NCBI GenBank assembly: GCA_020851795.1
Contig: JADZCA010000059.1
Location: 1-36,784, forward strand
Length of the DNA stretch: 36,784 nt
Direction: 5' to 3'
DNA from: Planctomycetota bacterium
Lineage (GTDB): Bacteria > Planctomycetota > PLA2 > JAEUHO01
Position numbers and translations under genes: made by a program. Under the pieces are notes generated by a model, which saw only the letters and a program-made list of their open reading frames with translations, ran no database searches and was not told the origin of the DNA. Within the stretch, counting starts at the first letter, position 1. Every line of letters begins with the position of its first letter. Shown piece after piece: positions 1 through 7,347 of this stretch.

Positions 1-535
1 CCCCGCGCTGCGAGGGCGACCCCGCCGCGACCGCGGTGCCGCCGCAGTAGCCGCACGCGGCCGGCTCGCCCGGGGCGACCACGGCGGTCGAGGTCGCGCC
101 GCAGCGCGAGCAGACCACGCTCGTCTCGCGCGGCGCGCCGCCGCCGACGGCCCCGGTGACGAACTCGTCGCGCGCGACGTCGAGGCGGCCGGAGAGCCGG
201 CCCCACGCCACCGCGTCGAGCAGCGCGCGACGCGCGACGCCGGCAGGCATGCCCACGGTCTCGGCGATGCGGACCACGGGCACGCGGCCGGTCGCGGTCG
301 CCACCGACGCGACGGCCTCACTGCGCTCGATGCGGGCGCGACGCGCGCGTCCGGTGAGGTAGAGGACGAGCCCGGGCAGCAGCAGCAGGCCCAGCGCGAG
401 GGCGAAGTTGGCCGGCGCGCCCGCGCGCATGTCCTTCTGGAAGACGAACGCGGTCGAGACGATCGTCCACGTGATCCCGAGCGCCGTGAGCACGCCTCCC
501 ACCGCGAGGCGGGCACGGTAGTGGGGCGGGGTCAC
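1..535 (-). CDS. Membrane protein with C-terminal zinc ribbon (3' end cut off by window edge)
   Basis: This gene runs off the left edge; about 178 residues are visible. The product starts MTPPHYRARLAVGG. It has two membrane segments (about residues 10-32 and 43-62) and then a basic stretch. A small winged-helix-like part follows (about 85-125, containing VRIAETVGMPAGVARRALLD). The visible end holds a four-cysteine zinc ribbon (CSRCG at about 142, CGYCGG at about 160). I chose the GTG at 533-535 because GGAGGTGA sits five bases before it, an excellent ribosome-binding site. In-frame GTGs just upstream would place that site inside the gene. A regulatory or scaffold role at the inner membrane is possible, but I do not recognise a characterised family. 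It points away from lysS's 3' end and is a separate unit with its own promoter-like hexamer at 566-571. Confidence 0.7.
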   Translation of the reverse strand, partial: MTPPHYRARLAVGGVLTALGITWTIVSTAFVFQKDMRAGAPANFALALGLLLLPGLVLYLTGRARRARIERSEAVASVATATGRVPVVRIAETVGMPAGVARRALLDAVAWGRLSGRLDVARDEFVTGAVGGGAPRETSVVCSRCGATSTAVVAPGEPAACGYCGGTAVAAGSPSQRG

Positions 536-565
536 GCGGGTCACCTCCACGAGGACGGGCCGCCT

Positions 566-571
566 ACGCTA
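566..571 (-). promoter_or_regulatory. Putative -10 element of the truncated membrane gene
   Basis: Read on the minus strand this is TAGCGT. It fits the TANNNT pattern found before most genes here and lies about 30 nt upstream of the GTG start at 535. No clear -35 box is visible. Confidence 0.4.
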
Positions 572-698
572 CCCGACGCGCCGCGGCGCCGTCGCTTCCG
601 GTTCGGCGGGCACGACGGCACACCGGCCGGGCGCGCGGGGCCCGCGCTCGCCGCCGCGTCCTCGATCGAGGACGCGCGGCGCGGCCGCGCGCCGGGCG

Positions 699-2906
699 TC
701 AGGCCGGCGTCGCCGGCATCTGTTGGACGGCCTCGGTGGCGAGCGCGAGGAAGTCCTCGATCGTGAGGCCGAGGCCGGCACAGCGCGCGATGAGCGGGCG
801 CTCGATCGTCGGCGCGAACTTCGGGTCCTTGTAGCGCTTGACGACGCTCGACGCCTTGACGTCCTTCACGTCCTTGCTCGGGAGCACCTGGCTCGTCGCG
901 TGGACGAGGCCGACCACGGCCTCGGCGCACGAGACCGCGTGGTCGAGCACGGAGACGCAGCGGATCCCGGTGTGCGCGAGGCCGTCGTCGTTGTGCGCGG
1001 CGATCGCGTGGATCGCGCCGGGGTGCATGCCCTCGGCGCGCAGCGTCTCGGCGGCGACGAGGCAGTGCTGCGCGGGGTCCTTGACGCGGTCGAAGTCGAG
1101 GTTGTGCAGGAGCCCGATCGTGCGCCACGCCGCCTCGTTGCGGCCGAGGCGGCGCGCGAGCGCCCCCATCACCGCGCTCGCCTGCTCCATCTGCCGGCGC
1201 AGGCTCGGCGTGGTCACCCACGCGTCGAAGAGGGCCCGCGCGCGCGTCCACGGGACGCCCGCGTCGGCCACGTCGTCGACGGGGAAACCGAGCAGCGCGG
1301 CGAACTCGGGCTTGACCTCGCTGCGGACGGGGTCGGTCCCGGCGGGCGCGGGCGTCGCCCCGGGGCCCGCGCCAGGCGACGGGGCGGGGCCCGTGGCGGC
1401 GTCGGGGCTCGAGGACGGAGCGGTACCGCCCGAGGACGTGTCGAGCGGTCGCATCAGCGGGAAGAGCACCGCGTCGCGGAGGTTTTCCTGCCCGGTGACG
1501 AGGCAGACGAAGCGGTCGATGCCCATGCCCCAGCCCGACATGGGCGGCATGCCGTGCTCCATGCACGCGAGGTAGTCCTCGTCGATCTCCATCGCCTCGT
1601 CGTCGCCGGCCGCGCGCGCGGCCATCTGCTCCTCGAAGCGCTGGCGCTGGTCGACCGGGTCCACGAGCTCGCTGTAGGCGTTGACGATCTCCCAGCCGTT
1701 GACGACGAGCTGGAAGCGGTCCACGACGGCGGGGTGGTCGTCGTTGCGGCGCGCGAGCGGGGAGAGGTCGATCGGGTGGCTCGTGACGAAGACGGGGGAG
1801 ACGAGCCTCGGGCGGGAGACCTTCTTGTAGAGGACGTCGATGAGCGGGCCGCGGCCGAGCACGTCGAGGTCGTCGCGGTCGAGGCGGATGCCCTTGTCGG
1901 CGATCGCGCGGCGCAGCGACGCCGCGTCGGGGCAGGCGTCGTAGTCGATGCCGCTGTCCTTGAGGATGAGGTCGCGCAGGCGGACGCGGGGCCACGGCGG
2001 GGCGAAGTCGATGTCGTTCTCGCCCCAGCGGATGCGGCGGGTGCCGACGGCCTTGTCGATGAGGTGGAGGACGAGGCCCTCCGTGAAGTCCATGTTGTCG
2101 CGGAAGTCCCAGTACGCGCAGTACCACTCGCACATCGTGAAGTCCTGAAGGTGCGAGGGGTCCATGCCTTCGTTGCGGAAGCAGCGCGCGACCTCGTAGA
2201 CGCGGTCGATGCCGCCGGCGACGCACTTCTTCAGCCACGTCTCGGGGGCGATGCGCAGCGCGCACGGGATGCCGAGCGCGTTGTGGTGCGTGAGGAAGGG
2301 GCGGGCGAGCGCGCCGGTGGCCTTGGCGGCGAGGACGGGCGTCTCGACCTCCTCGAAGCCGTGGGCGTCGAGGTAGGCGCGAAGCTCGCGCACGAGGCGG
2401 GTGCGGAGGCGGAAGCGGTCGCGCGTCTGCGGGTTGACGAGGAGGTCGAGGTGGCGTTCGCGGTAGCAGGTCTCGCGGTCGGCGAGGCCGTGCCACTTCT
2501 CCGGGAGCGGGCGCAGGGCCTTGGCGAGGAAGGTCCAGCCGGTGGCGCGGACGGTGGGCTCGCCCTTCTTCGTGCGCCACGTGGTGCCCTCGATGCCGAC
2601 GAAGTCGCCGAGGTCGACGAGGCGGTCGAAGCGCTCGAGGGCCTCCTCGCCGACGACCGAGGCGTCGAGGGCGACCTGGCAGCGGCCCGAGCTGTCGAGG
2701 AGGTGGACGAAGGTGAGCTTGCCGAAGGCGCGGGCGGTCATGACGCGGCCGGCGACCTTGACCGGGGTGCCCTCGCGCGCCTCGGCCTCGCGGCGGGCGG
2801 CGTCGAGCGTGAGGGTCTTGGGGAAGCGGTCCGCGTAGGGGCGCAGGCCCGCGGCCTTGAGGGCGGCGAGCTTCTGGAGGCGGACTTCGCGTTGGTCGTT
2901 GGCCAT
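699..2906 (-). CDS. lysS: Lysyl-tRNA synthetase (class II) fused to a C-terminal HD-like domain
   Basis: This enzyme charges tRNA-Lys with lysine in the cytoplasm. At 735 residues it is about 230 longer than a usual bacterial LysRS (about 500). Residues about 50-150 form the OB-fold anticodon-binding domain. Class II motif 2 (RCFRNEGMDPSH...FTMCEWY) and motif 3 (GMGIDRFVCLVTGQ...RDAVLFPLMRP) are intact, so the synthetase should be active. A Pro/Ala/Ser/Gly linker follows motif 3. Then comes a roughly 190-residue HD/HDIG-like domain (RTIGLLHNLDFDRVKDPAQH...AIAAHNDD). In that domain the usual HD pair reads HN and the first metal-binding His seems missing, so it may not be a phosphohydrolase. 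The ATG at 2906 is preceded by a -10-like hexamer with only 9 nt between, so the mRNA may be leaderless. Confidence 0.95.
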   Translation of the reverse strand: MANDQREVRLQKLAALKAAGLRPYADRFPKTLTLDAARREAEAREGTPVKVAGRVMTARAFGKLTFVHLLDSSGRCQVALDASVVGEEALERFDRLVDLGDFVGIEGTTWRTKKGEPTVRATGWTFLAKALRPLPEKWHGLADRETCYRERHLDLLVNPQTRDRFRLRTRLVRELRAYLDAHGFEEVETPVLAAKATGALARPFLTHHNALGIPCALRIAPETWLKKCVAGGIDRVYEVARCFRNEGMDPSHLQDFTMCEWYCAYWDFRDNMDFTEGLVLHLIDKAVGTRRIRWGENDIDFAPPWPRVRLRDLILKDSGIDYDACPDAASLRRAIADKGIRLDRDDLDVLGRGPLIDVLYKKVSRPRLVSPVFVTSHPIDLSPLARRNDDHPAVVDRFQLVVNGWEIVNAYSELVDPVDQRQRFEEQMAARAAGDDEAMEIDEDYLACMEHGMPPMSGWGMGIDRFVCLVTGQENLRDAVLFPLMRPLDTSSGGTAPSSSPDAATGPAPSPGAGPGATPAPAGTDPVRSEVKPEFAALLGFPVDDVADAGVPWTRARALFDAWVTTPSLRRQMEQASAVMGALARRLGRNEAAWRTIGLLHNLDFDRVKDPAQHCLVAAETLRAEGMHPGAIHAIAAHNDDGLAHTGIRCVSVLDHAVSCAEAVVGLVHATSQVLPSKDVKDVKASSVVKRYKDPKFAPTIERPLIARCAGLGLTIEDFLALATEAVQQMPATPA

Positions 2907-2915
2907 GGCGCGAGC

Positions 2916-2921
2916 AGCCTA
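2916..2921 (-). promoter_or_regulatory. -10 element of lysS, leaderless spacing
   Basis: TAGGCT on the minus strand ends 9 nt before the lysS ATG. That leaves no room for a ribosome-binding site, and none is visible. The same hexamer at the same distance precedes the MrfB-like gene at 7348. Confidence 0.55.
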
Positions 2922-3003
2922 CGGGGCCCCGGTCCCCGCGCCACCACGGGCCGCATCCCCCCGGTGCCACCCCGCCGCGCCCCCCCTCGAACGGTGAGCG
3001 CGT

Positions 3004-3137
3004 GCTCCGACCCCGTACTCACCGAGCGCGGGGTCGGAGCTGGCGCTCACCGACCGCGGGGTCAGAGCTGGCGCTCACCGACCGCGGGGTCGAAGCTCGC
3101 GCTCACCGACCGCGGGGTCGGAGCTGGCGCTCACCGT
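3004..3137. repeat. 28-bp-period tandem hairpin repeat, array 1
   Basis: A half unit (GCTCCGACCCCG..., from 3004) is followed by four head-to-tail units of 28 bp starting at 3029, 3057, 3085 and 3113 (the last slightly short). Each unit contains CGGGGTCGGAGC followed by a GCGCTCACC core. Units differ at only one or a few positions. The first half unit and the first full unit are inverted relative to each other and can fold as a hairpin. There are no spacers, so this is not CRISPR. The array lies 39 bp upstream of the -10 of the MrfA-like gene. Together with the promoter it fills the gap between lysS and that gene, where I see no coding sequence. Confidence 0.85.
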
Positions 3138-3176
3138 GGCGGAGGACGGCGCCGGGGGGGCGTCCCCCGGCGCGCC

Positions 3177-3182
3177 TACCTT
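3177..3182 (+). promoter_or_regulatory. -10 element of the MrfA-like helicase, leaderless spacing
   Basis: TACCTT is followed by 7 nt and then the ATG at 3190. No ribosome-binding site fits between. This supports the ATG over an in-frame GTG at 3136 that lies at the end of the repeat array. Confidence 0.5.
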
Positions 3183-3189
3183 GGCCGCG

Positions 3190-5697
3190 ATGGCCGGTCC
3201 CGGATCCCGATCGCGCGGCGACGTCGGCTCGGTGCTCCGACGCTTCGACCACGACCCCGACCTCGCCGGGCTCGTCGTGGCGCACAAGACGTTCCCGCCG
3301 GTCGAGGCGTCGTTCGCCGACCTCCCCGACGACCTGCACCCCGCGCTCTCGCCCGCGCTGCACGCCCGCGGCGTGCGCCGGCTCTACAGCCACCAGCGCG
3401 AGGCCTTCGACGTCGCCCGCGCGCGCAAGGACGTCGTCGTCGTCACGCCGACCGCGTCGGGCAAGACGCTCTGCTACAACCTGCCCGTCCTCGACGCGGT
3501 CCTCAAGGACCCCGACGCGCGCGCCGTCTACCTCTTCCCCACGAAGGCGCTCTCGCGCGACCAGTCGGCCGAGCTCATCGAGCTCATGGCGGCGACCGGC
3601 GTCCCGCTCGCCTCCGCGGTCTACGACGGCGACACGCCCCCCGCCGAGCGCCGCGTCGTGCGCGACCGCGCGCACGTCGTGCTCTCCAACCCCGACATGC
3701 TCCACGCGGCGATCCTCCCCCACCACGCCCGCTGGACGAAGCTGTTCGAGAACCTCCGCTACGTCGTCCTCGACGAGCTCCACCACTACCGCGGCGTGTT
3801 CGGGAGCCACCTCGGCAACGTGCTTCGCCGCCTGCGGCGCATCTGCCGCTTCTACGGCAGCGACCCCACGTTCGTCTGCTCGAGCGCGACGATCCGCAAC
3901 GCCCAGGAGTTCGCGACCACCGTCCTCGAGCGCGAGCCCGCCCTCGTCACCCGCTCGGGCGCGCCGCGGGGCGAGCGCCACGTCGTCGTCGTCAACCCGC
4001 CGATCGTGAACCCGCTGCTCGGGCTGCGCGCGTCCTATCTCTCCACCACGCGCAAGGTCGCCGCCGCGTTCCTCGAGGCGGGCGTCCACACGATCGTCTT
4101 CGCGGGCTCGCGCGTGACGACGGAGGTGATGGCGAAGTACCTCAAGGACCTCTTCCGCGACGACCCGACGGCGTCGGAGCAGGTGATGGCCTACCGCGGC
4201 GGCATGCTCCCCAAGGAGCGCCGCACGATCGAGCGCGGCCTGCGCGAAGGCCGCATCCTCGGCGTCGTCTCCACCAACGCGCTCGAGCTCGGCATCGACA
4301 TCGGCTCGCTCGACGCGTGCGTCATGGCCGGCTACCCGGGCACCGTCGCGTCGTTCCACCAGCAGTCGGGCCGCGCGGGCCGGCGCATGGCCCCGTCCGC
4401 CGCCGTCCTCGTGCTCCGCAGCCACCCGCTCGACCAGCACTTCGCCGACCACCCCGAGGACCTCCTCGAGGCCCCGCCCGAGGCGGCGCACGCCAACCCC
4501 GACAACCTCCAGGTCCTCGCGAGCCACCTCAAGTGCGCGGCGTTCGAGCTCCCGATCGAGGACGGCGAGGCCTTCGGCCGCGAGGATCTCCCGACGCTGC
4601 TCGGCTACCTCGAGGAGCACGGCGTGCTGCGCCACACCGGCGGCCGCTGGCACTGGGCCGCCGACGCCTACCCGGCCAACGACGTCTCGCTCCGCAGCGT
4701 CACCTCCACGAACTTCGTCGTCGTGGACACGACGGGCGGCCGCAACGAGGTGATCGCCGAGGTGGACTACGCGTGGGCGTTCACGACGGTGCACGAAGGC
4801 GCGATCTACATGGTGCAGTCCGAGCAGTACCACGTGGACACGCTCGACTGGGACCGCCGCAAGGCGTTCGTTCGCCGCGTCGAGAGCGAGTACTACACCG
4901 ACGCGATCTCGTACTCGAAGGTGAAGGTGCTGCAGGTGCTGCGCGGGGCGGACGACGGCGACGGCGCGGGGCCCGGGGCGACGGCGGGCCCCGCGACCGA
5001 GGCCCCCGCCTGCGCGCCGGTGCTGCCCGAGTACGGCGAGCTCGAGGTCGTGCGCAAGGCGGTGGGCTACAAGAAGATCAAGTTCTACACGCAGGAGAAC
5101 CTCGGCTTCGGCGACATCCTCCTGCCCGAGGACACGTTCCACACGCAGGGCACGTGGTTCACGGTGCCGCGCGACCTGATCGCGTCGCTCTCGGTGCCGC
5201 AGAGCGACCTCGTCGACGCGCTGTCGGGGATCGCGCACGTCGCGCACGGGATCGCGTCGCTGCTGCTGATGTGCGACGGGCGCGACCTCGGGGTGGTGCT
5301 CGGCGACAAGAGCCAGGAGTGGTTCTTCCGGCGCCTGCGCGCGCTGCCGGCGTCGGTGGCGGGCGGGGCGAACCCGCCGCCGCCGATGGACCAGTTCGAC
5401 CCGACGGTGTTCCTGTACGACCACTACTCGGGCGGCATCGGGCTCGCCGAGGCGCTCCACCCGCGCTTCCCCGACCTGCTCGCGGGCAGCCGGGACCGGA
5501 TCCGCGCGTGTCCGTGCAAGGACGGCTGCCCGTCGTGCGTGGGGCCGGTGCAAGAGGTCGGGCCGCGGGCCAAGGCCATCGCGCTGCGGGTCCTCGACCT
5601 GCTCGTGCCGCGCCTGTCGCCGCAGGGAGCGCCGACGCACCCCGTCGACGAGCCCGACCCGGTGGACCGCACGCCGCCGCCCGCGTTCGAGCTCTGA
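3190..5697 (+). CDS. mrfA: MrfA/YprA-family DEAH helicase with C-terminal cysteine cluster
   Basis: This is a superfamily 2 helicase of 835 residues, close to family size. Motifs are Walker A TPTASGKT (about residue 86), DELH (about 195), SSATIRN (about 231) and HQQSGRAGRR (about 389). The C-terminal region carries the DUF1998-type cluster CPCKDGCPSC (about 773-782), expected to bind zinc. In Bacillus subtilis MrfA unwinds DNA and acts with the exonuclease MrfB to repair mitomycin C damage independently of UvrA. An MrfB-like gene lies at 7348-8949 on the same strand. A Gly/Ala-rich insert around residues 590-610 looks like a lineage-specific loop. The gene converges with the next one, their stops only 1 nt apart. 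I am sure of the family; the repair role here is inferred. Confidence 0.92.
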   Translation: MAGPGSRSRGDVGSVLRRFDHDPDLAGLVVAHKTFPPVEASFADLPDDLHPALSPALHARGVRRLYSHQREAFDVARARKDVVVVTPTASGKTLCYNLPVLDAVLKDPDARAVYLFPTKALSRDQSAELIELMAATGVPLASAVYDGDTPPAERRVVRDRAHVVLSNPDMLHAAILPHHARWTKLFENLRYVVLDELHHYRGVFGSHLGNVLRRLRRICRFYGSDPTFVCSSATIRNAQEFATTVLEREPALVTRSGAPRGERHVVVVNPPIVNPLLGLRASYLSTTRKVAAAFLEAGVHTIVFAGSRVTTEVMAKYLKDLFRDDPTASEQVMAYRGGMLPKERRTIERGLREGRILGVVSTNALELGIDIGSLDACVMAGYPGTVASFHQQSGRAGRRMAPSAAVLVLRSHPLDQHFADHPEDLLEAPPEAAHANPDNLQVLASHLKCAAFELPIEDGEAFGREDLPTLLGYLEEHGVLRHTGGRWHWAADAYPANDVSLRSVTSTNFVVVDTTGGRNEVIAEVDYAWAFTTVHEGAIYMVQSEQYHVDTLDWDRRKAFVRRVESEYYTDAISYSKVKVLQVLRGADDGDGAGPGATAGPATEAPACAPVLPEYGELEVVRKAVGYKKIKFYTQENLGFGDILLPEDTFHTQGTWFTVPRDLIASLSVPQSDLVDALSGIAHVAHGIASLLLMCDGRDLGVVLGDKSQEWFFRRLRALPASVAGGANPPPPMDQFDPTVFLYDHYSGGIGLAEALHPRFPDLLAGSRDRIRACPCKDGCPSCVGPVQEVGPRAKAIALRVLDLLVPRLSPQGAPTHPVDEPDPVDRTPPPAFEL

Positions 5698-5698
5698 G

Positions 5699-6787
5699 CT
5701 ACTCGAACACCTTCGCGATCGCGGCGGCGTCCACGCCCTCGCGGGCCGTGCGCAGGTCGTGGTAGCCGACCGCGGCGGCGACGGCCTTGAGCGGTGCCGA
5801 GACGAGGACGCCGAACGCGAACGGCCCCCACACGCGCAGCGCGACGTCGTAGGTCGGGACTTCGAAGACGAGCCTCCCGACGACCTGGACGGTGTCCGGC
5901 CCGCGCGCCGCGAGCAGCGTGCCGACGACCACCGCGGCGTCGAGCGCGGTCAGCAACGCGACGACCCAGAACGTGGGCGCGAGGTTGCGCCGCCCGAGAT
6001 CGACGCTGCGGTCCACCGCGCGCTTGCCGGACACGCGCTCGACCGTCGCGGCGGGGATCGCGTAGAAGAAGAGCGCGCTCGCCAGCATCATCGGCGCGGC
6101 GACGGCGAGGCCCACGAGGAACCCGCCGACGATGCCGTCGGGGCCGATCTTCGTCGCGAGGATGACGATCGGAGCCGCGAGCATCGCCGAGCCCACCGCG
6201 GCGAGCAGGAGGAACGCGCCGAGGACGATCGCGGTCCACACGACCGACCCCAGGCGGGAGAAGCCCTTGCCGAGGCACGCGCCGACCGGCGCGGGCCGGC
6301 CGCGGAGCGTCTCGAAGACGCCGAACGCGAGGGCGGAGGAGAGCAGGAGGGAGAACGCGCCCATGAGCAGCCCCTCGAGCTGCGCCATGGGGCCGTCGTC
6401 GGCCGTCGGGGTGCGGTGCGGCATGCACAGCACCTGGAACGCGACCATCGGCGAGAACACGACGAGGGAGGCGAGGGTGAAGGGGACGAGGTTGCGGCCC
6501 CAGGTCGAGAAGCTGCGGCCGAGCAGGGACCCGAACGAGAGCACGCGGCGGGGCGCGTTGCCGCCGCCCTGGGAAGCGGCGCGCGCGCGGGTCCCCGTCC
6601 GGCGCACCTTCGGGGTGCCGGCGACGGGTGCCGCGGCGGGCGACGGGGTCGGAGCGTCGGGGGCGTTCGACGGCGCGCGGGCGGCGACGTCCACGGGGGC
6701 CCCGCAACTCGGGCACGAGAGGGTGAGCGGGGCGGGCTCGGGAATCGCGACCGCCTGGCGGCACCCCGGACACTCGGTCGTGCTCAC
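5699..6787 (-). CDS. Zinc-ribbon polytopic membrane protein, function unknown
   Basis: The 362-residue product starts with a zinc ribbon (CPGCRQA...LSCPSCGAPVD, residues about 6-32). A Pro/Ala-rich linker follows. Then comes a membrane domain of about six hydrophobic segments beginning with a conserved-looking RVLSFGSLLGRSFSTWGRNLVPF. This resembles the membrane modules seen in YciC-like and glycerophosphodiesterase-associated proteins, but I cannot name a function. The GTG start at 6787 has a good site (GGAGGGA, five bases upstream). Longer reading upstream would run into the repeat array. It lies between the MrfA-like and MrfB-like genes but on the other strand, so it is not co-transcribed with them. 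Confidence 0.8.
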   Translation of the reverse strand: MSTTECPGCRQAVAIPEPAPLTLSCPSCGAPVDVAARAPSNAPDAPTPSPAAAPVAGTPKVRRTGTRARAASQGGGNAPRRVLSFGSLLGRSFSTWGRNLVPFTLASLVVFSPMVAFQVLCMPHRTPTADDGPMAQLEGLLMGAFSLLLSSALAFGVFETLRGRPAPVGACLGKGFSRLGSVVWTAIVLGAFLLLAAVGSAMLAAPIVILATKIGPDGIVGGFLVGLAVAAPMMLASALFFYAIPAATVERVSGKRAVDRSVDLGRRNLAPTFWVVALLTALDAAVVVGTLLAARGPDTVQVVGRLVFEVPTYDVALRVWGPFAFGVLVSAPLKAVAAAVGYHDLRTAREGVDAAAIAKVFE

Positions 6788-6810
6788 GTCGATCCCTCCA
6801 CGTGGCGGGG

Positions 6811-6816
6811 AGCGTA
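6811..6816 (-). promoter_or_regulatory. -10 element of the zinc-ribbon membrane gene
   Basis: TACGCT on the minus strand lies 23 nt before the GTG at 6787. That leaves a short leader holding the GGAGGGA ribosome-binding site. Confidence 0.45.
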
Positions 6817-6871
6817 CCGCGCCCGCGCGCCCGCCGCGATCCCGCCTCCGCTCGCCTCGGGACCTGCCGCA

Positions 6872-7246
6872 CCCGTCGTCCCCGCTCCGCCCCCGATCTC
6901 CCCGGCGGCCACGACCAGCTCCGACCCCGCGCTCACCGACCTCGGGGTCGGAGCTCGCGCTCACCGAGCACGGGGTCGGACCCCGCGCTCACCGTTCCCG
7001 TCGTCCCGGCTCCGCCACCGATGCCCCCGGCGGCCACGATCCGCTCCGACCCCGCGCTCACCGACCTCGGGGTCGGAGCTCGCGCTCACCGAGCACGGGG
7101 TCGGACCCCGCGCTCGCCGTTCCCGTCGTCCCCGCTCCGCCCCCGATGCCCCCGGCGGCCACGATCTGCTCCGACCCCGCGCTCACCGACCTCGGGGTCG
7201 GAGCTCGCGCTCACCGAGCACGGGGTCGGACCCCGCGCTCACCGTT
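6872..7246. repeat. Three tandem 125-bp composite units built from the same 28-bp hairpin repeat, array 2
   Basis: Units start at 6872, 6997 and 7122 and are nearly identical. A few bases of a fourth follow 7246. Each unit has a unique-looking part (CCCGTCGTCCC...GGCGGCCACGA) and then the 28-bp-period core of array 1. The core holds a perfect 12-bp inverted repeat, GCTCCGACCCCG with CGGGGTCGGAGC around a 13-nt loop, at 6918-6954, 7043-7079 and 7168-7204. It also holds a palindrome, CGGGGTCGGACCCCG. No gene is seen in 6788-7347; the apparent reading frames there are arginine-rich artefacts of the repeat. The array ends 86 bp before the -10 of the MrfB-like gene. Confidence 0.88.
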
Positions 7247-7332
7247 CCCGCGACGCCCCCCTCCGACGCGCGGGGGTCCGAGCGCGACGGCGGGAGGCAG
7301 GGCCCGCCGCCGCGGGCGACCCCCGGCAGCCG

Positions 7333-7338
7333 TAGGCT
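7333..7338 (+). promoter_or_regulatory. -10 element of the MrfB-like gene, leaderless spacing
   Basis: TAGGCT is followed by 9 nt and the GTG at 7348, with no ribosome-binding site between. Hexamer and spacing match those of lysS. Confidence 0.55.
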
Positions 7339-7347
7339 GGATGCGCT

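Noticed and set aside
3004..3137. CRISPR array
   Set aside because: The 28-bp units are directly adjacent with no spacers, and no cas genes are present.
3136..3189. GTG start for the helicase at 3136
   Set aside because: It lies at the end of the repeat array with no ribosome-binding site; the ATG at 3190 has a -10 hexamer at the spacing used by other genes.
723..5765. 1680-residue open frame on the plus strand across lysS and mrfA
   Set aside because: Antisense to lysS and out of frame with mrfA; composition is Arg/Val/Glu/Ala shadow typical of high-GC DNA and no domain is recognisable.
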